A stretch of 7,214 nucleotides of DNA from Parcubacteria group bacterium (lineage in GTDB: Bacteria; Patescibacteriota; Minisyncoccia; Phycocordibacterales; GCA-002724975). Every line of letters starts with the position of its first letter. Positions within the stretch are counted from its first letter, which is position 1. The notes beneath the pieces are model-generated. The model saw only the letters and a program-made list of their open reading frames with translations, was not told the DNA's origin and did no database searches. Where the stretch lies: positions 1-7,214 of the forward strand of contig PBQF01000056.1 in NCBI GenBank assembly GCA_002724975.1, given 5' to 3'. Position numbers and translations under genes: made by a program. Shown one piece after another: positions 1 through 5,714 of the stretch.

Positions 1-796
1 CTAAGGTGTAGAATCCTAATTGTGTAATATTTATAAAATAGGTGATGAAAAGCTCATCTAATTTATAGGTAGATTGGTTTATAATAGCACCAAAATAATA
101 GAAAAATCCAAATGATTTATTTTTCTCTTTTATTTTTTCAAAGTTATTCGTTATTTTACTAAAAGATGGTTTATAACCGATTAAAATTACAATAGTGGAA
201 ACAAGCCAAGCTAACAAATTTAGAATAATAATCAATTTCACATTTAGCAAATCTCCCTTGAAAAAAACGAGAAGGGATGCAATAAAAAGAAGTCGAGAAA
301 ACAAATGAAAAATTGCTAATTGTTTTAGTTTGTTAGTCCCAATTGAAATCTCAGAAATAAAAAATTGAAATGGAAGGATAAAACAAAATGGCGCTAAAAA
401 CATAAGCAAATTCCCTATTTCTGCATGAAGTAGATTATCCACAAAACAACTAATAGAAAAAAGTGTAGCAGAAAATAAAATTCCAAGAAATCCTGCGATT
501 AGGATTCCTAAACCAACAAATTCTTTTTCCTTTTGTTTTTCTGTATTATTAGCTAAAATAACTTTTAAAGAGGAGAAAGAAGCATAATGAAAAAACAAAA
601 CGATTACTGAAGTAATTGTTCCAAAAAGAGCAAGTAGACCGTAATCTTCTGGATTAAGCGCTCTAACTTGAATTGTTTTAATTCCAAGTCCAACTATTAG
701 TACTAAAATCTGGGAAGAAAATAAAATAGCTGTATTGCCTACTTCTTTTTTATGATAAAGCAAATCTTTGAGTCCTCTTGCAATTAAATCTCTCAC
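1..796 (-). CDS. Polysaccharide/oligosaccharide flippase family membrane protein (Wzx/MATE-like), 3' part missing
   Basis: Likely moves lipid-linked sugar units across the inner membrane for surface polysaccharide synthesis, as known for Wzx/RfbX-type flippases. I translated it by hand: 265 uninterrupted codons run off the left edge, about half the usual 420-500. Visible hallmarks are a basic N-terminus (LIARGLKDLLYHKKEVGNTA), a first membrane helix at about 22-40, the family motif ALNPEDYG at 46-53 before a second helix, further hydrophobic helices at about 95-116, 126-147, 160-175 and 185-205, and a late segment with Asp247 then TQLGFYTL, resembling the D...GxY pattern of these proteins. 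Start: GTG at 796-794, three bases after the ATPase stop and in the same frame. The first in-frame ATG is codon 132, far inside the conserved region, so a non-ATG start is required. An AAAGG just before and over the GTG could serve as a weak ribosome site. It is probably co-transcribed with the ATPase. The substrate cannot be told; another MOP-superfamily transporter is possible. Confidence 0.8.
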   Translation of the reverse strand, partial: MRDLIARGLKDLLYHKKEVGNTAILFSSQILVLIVGLGIKTIQVRALNPEDYGLLALFGTITSVIVLFFHYASFSSLKVILANNTEKQKEKEFVGLGILIAGFLGILFSATLFSISCFVDNLLHAEIGNLLMFLAPFCFILPFQFFISEISIGTNKLKQLAIFHLFSRLLFIASLLVFFKGDLLNVKLIIILNLLAWLVSTIVILIGYKPSFSKITNNFEKIKEKNKSFGFFYYFGAIINQSTYKLDELFITYFINITQLGFYTL

Positions 797-799
797 CTT

Positions 800-2908
800 T
801 TAAAATATTTTTTTGTATTTGAGACGAATGGAATTCCCAATTACAACAACATCAGAGAAAGCCATAAAAAGTGCTCCCCACATGGGATTTAGAAAACCAA
901 GAGCCGCAATAGGAATTGCAACTATATTATAGGCGAAAGCCCAAAATAAATTTTGCTTTATTGTCAGTAAAGTATGTCTAGCTACATGCAATGCTTTTGG
1001 TAATTGGTGGAGCCGAGTTTTATCAAGTAAAATTACATCAGCTGATTGTATAGCAACTTGTGTAGCGTTACCAATTGAAATACCAATGGTAGCCCTTGCA
1101 AGTGCTGGAGCATCATTTATACCATCTCCAAACATTGCAGTGGGGATCTTTGCAACTAGCTCCTCTATTATTTCCAATTTTTGATGTGGCAACTGTTCAG
1201 CATAAATTTTTGAGAAATGCAATTCTTCATTCAAATCTTCACATTTCTTTCTTTTATCACCACTCAATAAAACGGAATTTATATTAAGATCTTTTATTTG
1301 CAATAATACTTTTTTAGTATCTGATTTTAACCCATCCTCAATTTCAATAGTTGCAATTAATTTATTATTTTTAAGCAAAAATAAATCATGTTCTTCTGTT
1401 TTTGGCAATAACCTTGAAGAGCCAATTTGAAAAATATCATTACCTAGTTTTGCTGAAATTCCTATCCCTTTTTCTTCCTTAACATCTTCTAATTCAAAAA
1501 CTTCTACTTCAGATTCTAGGTTTTTTACAAGAGAAACTGCAATAGGATGTGAAGAGTGTTTTTCTAAATTAAAAATGATACTTTTAACATATTGCTCCTC
1601 TCCTTCCAGAATATTAATCTTTTTAACAGAAAAGTCACCTGTAGTAAGTGTACCCGTTTTATCAAAAACTATTCTCTTTATACTCGCTAATTTTTCAAGT
1701 GTTCCTACTCCTTTTAGTAAAATCCCTTTTTTTGCAGCTCTACCTATACCAACCATTACAGCAGTTGGAGTTGCTAATCCCATGGCACAAGGGCAGGAAA
1801 TAACTAAAACCGCAATTGCCCTTAATAGAGCATCTTGCATGCTGATTGCAAAATAAACATGACTAATAAAAAAAGTGAGTACAGATATACCAAATACTAT
1901 TGGAACAAAAATTGCACTAACCTTATCACCCATACTTTGAATATTAGGTTTGTTCTCCTCTGCATTTTTAACTAGTTCAATAATCTGAGAAAGAAGCATA
2001 TCTTTTCCCACTGAATTTGCCTTTATTTTTACACTCCCGGAAGTTACAATAGTACCTCCAATTACATTGCTTTTCACCTCTTTATTTACAGGGATACTCT
2101 CTCCAGTAAGCATAGATTCATCAATCAAAGCTTCCCCCCAGACAAGTATACCATCAACAGGAATTTTATCCCCTTCATTTACAATAAGGATATCATTTAC
2201 TCTAATCTGATCAAAAGGTATTTCTGAAATTTCTCCATTAATCTCTATTTTAGCAACACCTATTTGAATTGCTGATAATTCGGCAATTGCGGTAGTAGTT
2301 TGCTTTACCGATCTGTGCTCCAACACATTCCCTAAAAGAACTAATGTAATGATGGTTGCAGTGGTTTCGAAAAATAAGAAATTATGAACTTGAGACGTTC
2401 CGTAAAAAAGCAACCAGCCGTAGATACTGTAAAGAAAAGCTGCAGAACTTCCCATCATTATAAGCACATCCATATTGGGTAATCTGGATCTTAAACTACT
2501 CAAAGCGCTTTTTCCAAAATACATTAATCCAACAATAAATACAGGTAAGCATAATACAAATTGAACTAAAGCATCTTGCAAAAAAAGAACTTTTGGTAAA
2601 AACATATGTGAAAAAAGAGGAAGTGTAAAAAATAAAGTAAAAATGAATTTCTTCTCTAATGAAGAAAGGGTTTTTTCTTTTTTATTAAGACTTATAGTTT
2701 GTGCTTGATACCCAAGTTCGTTTATCAGTTGAATTATCTTATTTGAAGTATTTTTTGAATCCTGAGCAAAAGAAGCTTCAGAAGTTATGAAATTAACAGC
2801 AACCTCTTGCACTCCATTTTTTTCTAAATGTTTTCTAATTCCAAGTGCACAATTAGCACAAGTCATTCCATCTATTTTTAGAATTTCTGTATGTTTTTTC
2901 TTACTCAT
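800..2908 (-). CDS. copA: Copper-type heavy-metal-translocating P-type ATPase (P1B)
   Basis: Inner-membrane pump that uses ATP to export a soft metal, most likely Cu(I), from the cytoplasm; by family knowledge it serves copper tolerance or loading of exported cuproproteins. The 702-residue protein has one N-terminal HMA domain with GMTCANC (14-20; Cys17, Cys20), about eight membrane helices, the actuator TGES (268-271), the metal-site CPC in helix 6 (372-374), the phosphorylation site DKTGT (Asp416), the P1B-specific HP pair (454-455) in the nucleotide domain, and GDGINDAP (594-601). Helix 7 has the Cu(I)-type YN (660-661); helix 8 has MAFSD (682-686), where classical CopA has MxxSS, so metal specificity is less certain. 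Length is normal for a one-HMA member. Start: I chose ATG 2908. A TTG at 2920 is in frame, but it lies inside the -7 promoter element, so it is probably not transcribed. No metal-responsive operator was recognised. A flippase gene follows directly. CcoI/FixI-like or Ag(I) export is an alternative. Confidence 0.93.
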   Translation of the reverse strand: MSKKKHTEILKIDGMTCANCALGIRKHLEKNGVQEVAVNFITSEASFAQDSKNTSNKIIQLINELGYQAQTISLNKKEKTLSSLEKKFIFTLFFTLPLFSHMFLPKVLFLQDALVQFVLCLPVFIVGLMYFGKSALSSLRSRLPNMDVLIMMGSSAAFLYSIYGWLLFYGTSQVHNFLFFETTATIITLVLLGNVLEHRSVKQTTTAIAELSAIQIGVAKIEINGEISEIPFDQIRVNDILIVNEGDKIPVDGILVWGEALIDESMLTGESIPVNKEVKSNVIGGTIVTSGSVKIKANSVGKDMLLSQIIELVKNAEENKPNIQSMGDKVSAIFVPIVFGISVLTFFISHVYFAISMQDALLRAIAVLVISCPCAMGLATPTAVMVGIGRAAKKGILLKGVGTLEKLASIKRIVFDKTGTLTTGDFSVKKINILEGEEQYVKSIIFNLEKHSSHPIAVSLVKNLESEVEVFELEDVKEEKGIGISAKLGNDIFQIGSSRLLPKTEEHDLFLLKNNKLIATIEIEDGLKSDTKKVLLQIKDLNINSVLLSGDKRKKCEDLNEELHFSKIYAEQLPHQKLEIIEELVAKIPTAMFGDGINDAPALARATIGISIGNATQVAIQSADVILLDKTRLHQLPKALHVARHTLLTIKQNLFWAFAYNIVAIPIAALGFLNPMWGALFMAFSDVVVIGNSIRLKYKKIF

Positions 2909-2917
2909 ATTTCGAAA

Positions 2918-2925
2918 CAAATATA
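2918..2925 (-). promoter_or_regulatory. Bacteroidota-type -7 promoter element of the metal ATPase
   Basis: On the minus strand this reads TATATTTG, a full match to the TAnnTTTG -7 consensus of the Bacteroidota primary sigma factor. Only nine bases separate it from ATG 2908. Since transcription starts a few bases after this element, the mRNA would have almost no leader. No TTTG-type -33 element is seen at the usual spacing, so activation by a regulator is possible. The element contains the alternative TTG start codon. Confidence 0.5.
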
Positions 2926-2971
2926 CTGCATTTTTACTTTATAAATAAGCGTAGTATATCTGTCAAATATT

Positions 2972-2979
2972 TATATTTG
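2972..2979 (+). promoter_or_regulatory. -7 promoter element of the tRNA-His gene
   Basis: TATATTTG matches the Bacteroidota TAnnTTTG consensus and ends 13 bases before the G-1 residue of tRNA-His, leaving a short 5' leader for RNase P to remove. It forms the right arm of a 16-bp inverted repeat (2964-2979, CAAATAT-TT-ATATTTG). A clear -33 TTTG is not present at the normal distance. Confidence 0.5.
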
Positions 2980-2992
2980 CACTCGCTAAAAT

Positions 2993-3067
<75 letters not shown>

Positions 3068-3070
3068 CAA

Positions 3071-3098
3071 AAAGAAAGGAGCTTTGACTCCTTTTTTT
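3071..3098. terminator. Bidirectional rho-independent terminator between tRNA-His and the peptide operon
   Basis: AAAGGAG (3075-3081) and CTCCTTT (3088-3094) form a 7-bp stem around the 6-base loop CTTTGA. Adding 3071-3074 against 3095-3098, with one G-T pair, extends it to 11 bp. The plus strand ends in seven T's for the tRNA. The minus strand reads CTCCTTTCTTTTT after the loop, serving the operon whose last stop codon (3097-3099) touches the hairpin. Confidence 0.8.
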
Positions 3099-3585
3099 AT
3101 TTCAAAAGTTGAAGTAAAATTCTTTTTAAAAGTACTGCAGGCTTAAACCCTGGTATATTTTTTACTTTTTTATGCTCTCCATCAATGATTACAATATAAG
3201 GATAGTAGTATTGCCCTTTAATAGATTCTGCTAGTTCATGATACAAATCGTGTCTGAAATTTGATCCTTGCTTAATAGGTTGCTGATTAAAATACTCTTT
3301 CCCATTATATATAATGGTATCTTTTGTTCGTCCATTTAGCATAACAGGAAAAAAGTTTTCATTAATCAATTTTATAATTTCAGGATTCTTGAGAGTTTCT
3401 TCTTTCATTCTATTGCAATCTGAACAACTATTACGAAAGAAAAAAATAAGCATATCGCTATCGTATTCTGCAGCTAATTCTTCTGCTTTTTCAAACTTTA
3501 ACCATTGAATCTTGGTTTTCACCTCACCTTGTGAGAAAGCAGAAAAACTAAAAATAAGAAAACTAAGAAAAACTAGTTTCTTCAT
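3097..3585 (-). CDS. Exported thioredoxin-fold protein with CSDC site
   Basis: Predicted periplasmic or otherwise exported thiol-disulfide protein of about 162 residues. An N-terminal signal peptide (MKKLVFLSFL... ending in AFSQ near residue 19) is followed by one thioredoxin-like domain. The segment MLIFFFRNSCSDCNRMKEET carries the CxxC pair Cys54/Cys57, and YYYPYIVIID at 127-136 holds the expected cis-proline (Pro129) before a beta strand. The layout resembles the Thioredoxin_7/DUF255-like group with the pattern CxxCxxMKxET. Start: ATG at 3585 overlaps the upstream TGA as ATGA, suggesting coupled translation, and puts the signal peptide at the very N-terminus. An ATG six codons upstream (3603) is possible but would add MHQAKK inside the neighbour's coding end. 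It is the last gene of the operon, ending at the terminator. The acidic CSDC centre differs from the CGWC of its neighbour, so the redox partner or role probably differs. The target is unknown. Confidence 0.82.
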   Translation of the reverse strand: MKKLVFLSFLIFSFSAFSQGEVKTKIQWLKFEKAEELAAEYDSDMLIFFFRNSCSDCNRMKEETLKNPEIIKLINENFFPVMLNGRTKDTIIYNGKEYFNQQPIKQGSNFRHDLYHELAESIKGQYYYPYIVIIDGEHKKVKNIPGFKPAVLLKRILLQLLK

Positions 3586-4049
3586 TTTCTTGGCTTGATG
3601 CATTTATCAGCTCCTGCAATCCAAGCTTTTGGACCGCCAGCTACATAACCTTGAGAACCAAGCTTCTGAAAATTAACTTTAGTATCTCTAATTTCAGGAT
3701 TTACAAACCAAATAGTAGGGTAACCTCTTACGCCAAACATCTGTTGGAATTGTTTGTTTTGTTTTTGTAATTCGGCAGAAAGCTGAGTCCTTCTTGGAAA
3801 ATCCAATTCTACTAGAACAACATTTTTATTTGCCCAGGTTATAAATTCAGGTTTAAAGAAAACTTCTTTTTGTAAGCGCTTACACCAACCACACCAATCA
3901 CTTCCTGTAAAAAAAAAGAAAAGTGGTTTCCCAGATTTAACTGAGATATTAATGGCTTGATTCACATCTGTGTGCCACTCTAAAGGTTTCTGTTGCGTAA
4001 ATCCATTTAACGATAATGCAACTAATAATACTACTATAAGATTCTTCAT
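3582..4049 (-). CDS. Exported thioredoxin family protein with CGWC site
   Basis: Probable periplasmic thiol-disulfide reductase or isomerase of 155 residues. It starts with a signal peptide (hydrophobic core 4-13, likely cut near FTQQ, 17-20). The thioredoxin domain then shows the strand PLFFFFTGSDWCGWCKRLQK (42-61) with redox cysteines Cys53 and Cys56, and GVRGYPTIWFVNP (106-118) with cis-proline Pro111. A third cysteine, Cys150, lies near the C-terminus. The pattern DWCGWCKxLxxEVF is typical of the secreted thioredoxin-like (Thioredoxin_7) proteins common in Bacteroidota. The gene starts nine bases after the transporter stop and overlaps the next gene by four bases (ATGA), so the four minus-strand genes are likely one transcript. 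The substrate is not shown by the sequence. A link to the peptide-use genes is inferred from position only. Confidence 0.88.
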   Translation of the reverse strand: MKNLIVVLLVALSLNGFTQQKPLEWHTDVNQAINISVKSGKPLFFFFTGSDWCGWCKRLQKEVFFKPEFITWANKNVVLVELDFPRRTQLSAELQKQNKQFQQMFGVRGYPTIWFVNPEIRDTKVNFQKLGSQGYVAGGPKAWIAGADKCIKPRK

Positions 4050-4058
4050 TTTATTGTT

Positions 4059-5663
4059 TTAATGTATGCCATGCATCAACTTTTTAATAAATGGGGAGAT
4101 AATAATAACGAATAATGCAATAAATATTGTGACAAAACCAATTTGAGCATAAACACTATTGTATTGTAATAATGTAGCGACAGCCTCATTAGATGTGTCA
4201 GGGTTACCCATAAACCAATTCGATAAATCCGAAAGCCAGTTGCTTTCAATATTTTCATTGCCTGCTGTTGTTAGTTTTGCGATCATACCTGATATGTAGT
4301 GTGCAAAAGTTGAAGAAAGAAACCAAACTCCCATCATAAATGCTACTATTTTCTTTGGTGCTAATTCTGTAACTTTGGACAAACCTATAGGTGATAAAAA
4401 CAATTCTCCAGTTGTAATTAAGAAATACCCTAAGAAAACAAACAAGAAAGGTACTTTACCGTTTTCACCTATAAAATGTGCAGTTGCTGCAAAGATTAAA
4501 AAGCCCAATCCAAGTTGAAAAATCCCTAAAGCAAACTTCATTGGGGTATTTGGATTTCTTTTAATCGATCCAAGTTTTGTCCACATCCAGCTAAAAGGGA
4601 TCGCTAACAACACAATATATCCTGGATTTATTGCATTCGTTTGAGAAGCATTCATTCCAACTAAATTTACACATTTATCTGCCCAAACTGTAATAGAGCT
4701 TCCTGCTTGCTCAAAACAAGCCCAAAAGATTGTGCAAAATACAGCAAGTATCATGATTGCAGTCAAACGATCTCCACTTTGCTGATCTTTTTGTACAACT
4801 TTAAAATCATAAATCATATATCCTACATAGAGTAACACTATACCTCCTACAATTTGTAGTACATAGCCCAAAATCTCTGATTGAGTGTCAAGTATTATAA
4901 GATATGCAAAAACAGGAACTGCTAGAAAGCCAAGTGTATATATAAAATTAGACACAGAAAATCCAATAATTTTTTTGTTTATATATTCCGCAGGCTGAAG
5001 GCCTTTGTTTCCTAAAACATTTGCAGTAATTCCTTTCCAGAACACAACTATACCTGCAACCATTCCAATTCCAGCTGCTCCAAATCCATAATGCCAACCA
5101 TACACTTCTCCTAAATAACCGCAAAATAGTGGAGCGATCATTGCTCCTAAGTTAATTCCCATATAAAAGATGGTAAATCCTGAATCTCTCATTGCACCAT
5201 CTGCTTCTTCATAAAGAGAACCAACTAACGTTGAAATGTTGGGTTTAAAGAACCCATTACCCATAATTAATAATCCTAGGGCTCCATAAAAGAAAAAGTC
5301 CGTAGGAAAAGCCATAAAGAAGTGTCCCATTGCCATAAGGATTCCTCCAAATACAATAGATTTTCGATATCCTATGTATTTATCAGCTAAGTAACCTCCT
5401 ATTAATGGAGTAAGATAGACTAAAGCGCCATAAGCAGCATAGATGCCATAGGCCACTTCCTCATTATTTTCTAGGTGTGAATAATAGTCTTTTATTAAGT
5501 AAAGTGTAAGCAATGCTCGCATCCCATAAAATGAAAAACGCTCCCACATCTCTGCAAAAAATAGATAAAAGAGTGCTTTTGGATGCCCTTTCTTATCCAA
5601 ATAAGTTTTTGCAATAAATAAAATCAGTATTGTAAAAAGTACATAGCCAATAATTTGTGCCAT
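4059..5663 (-). CDS. Proton-dependent di/tripeptide transporter (POT/PTR2 family MFS)
   Basis: Inner-membrane symporter that imports di- and tripeptides with protons. The 534-residue protein has the family's first-helix motif EMWERFSFYGMR (38-49; ExxER = Glu38, Glu41, Arg42), the loop GGYLADKYIGYR (89-100), GFFKPNISTLVG (137-148), the PTR2 signature FTIFYMGINLGA (163-174), FWACFEQAGSS (313-323) with the substrate-site Glu318, and TTGELFLSPIGLS (417-429) with Glu420 and Pro425. Bacterial POTs normally have 14 helices. Unusually, about 20 hydrophobic residues (4-23, IIGYVLFTILILFIAKTYLD) precede the normal GHPKA start of helix 1 and could form one more helix. The ATG at 5663 is the only in-frame start before the motif. 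It lies 51 bp after the S9 peptidase stop and 9 bp before a thioredoxin gene. Together with the peptidase it forms a peptide-scavenging route: dipeptides released outside the cytoplasm are brought in here. Exact substrate range cannot be read from the sequence. Confidence 0.95.
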   Translation of the reverse strand: MAQIIGYVLFTILILFIAKTYLDKKGHPKALFYLFFAEMWERFSFYGMRALLTLYLIKDYYSHLENNEEVAYGIYAAYGALVYLTPLIGGYLADKYIGYRKSIVFGGILMAMGHFFMAFPTDFFFYGALGLLIMGNGFFKPNISTLVGSLYEEADGAMRDSGFTIFYMGINLGAMIAPLFCGYLGEVYGWHYGFGAAGIGMVAGIVVFWKGITANVLGNKGLQPAEYINKKIIGFSVSNFIYTLGFLAVPVFAYLIILDTQSEILGYVLQIVGGIVLLYVGYMIYDFKVVQKDQQSGDRLTAIMILAVFCTIFWACFEQAGSSITVWADKCVNLVGMNASQTNAINPGYIVLLAIPFSWMWTKLGSIKRNPNTPMKFALGIFQLGLGFLIFAATAHFIGENGKVPFLFVFLGYFLITTGELFLSPIGLSKVTELAPKKIVAFMMGVWFLSSTFAHYISGMIAKLTTAGNENIESNWLSDLSNWFMGNPDTSNEAVATLLQYNSVYAQIGFVTIFIALFVIIISPFIKKLMHGIH

Positions 5664-5693
5664 TTGTTTGTGTTGTTAATTAAAAATAAGTGC

Positions 5694-5701
5694 CGAAAAT
5701 A
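5694..5701 (-). promoter_or_regulatory. Weak candidate -7 element before the peptide transporter
   Basis: In the 51-bp gap after the peptidase stop, the minus strand reads TATTTTCG, one base off the TAnnTTTG consensus, about 30 bases upstream of the transporter ATG. No -33 TTTG partner is visible. It could give extra transcription of the transporter and thioredoxin genes, but the gap is equally consistent with read-through from the peptidase gene. Confidence 0.2.
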
Positions 5702-5714
5702 GTAAAATTTTCTG

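Noticed and set aside
1096..1856. Plus-strand open frames at 1096-1287 and 1575-1856
   Set aside because: They lie wholly antisense to the well-supported ATPase gene, have no family resemblance and are explained by its codon pattern.
2909..2920. TTG at 2920 as the ATPase start
   Set aside because: It lies inside the TATATTTG promoter element, so it is probably upstream of the transcription start; ATG 2908 gives a normal N-terminus just before the HMA domain.
3302..3317. Perfect 16-bp palindrome CCATTATATATAATGG
   Set aside because: It lies inside the coding sequence of the CSDC protein (encoding part of TIIYNG) and a chance palindrome of this size is plausible in AT-rich DNA; no regulatory context.
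3314..3508. Plus-strand open frame at 3314-3508
   Set aside because: Antisense to the CSDC thioredoxin gene; no independent promoter or recognisable protein features.
3586..3603. ATG at 3603 as start of the CSDC thioredoxin
   Set aside because: It would put MHQAKK before a signal peptide that begins perfectly at ATG 3585, which also has the ATGA coupling overlap.
4076..4258. Minus-strand 60-codon frame inside the transporter gene
   Set aside because: Overlaps the C-terminal coding part of the POT transporter in another frame; its hydrophobic character merely mirrors the host frame.
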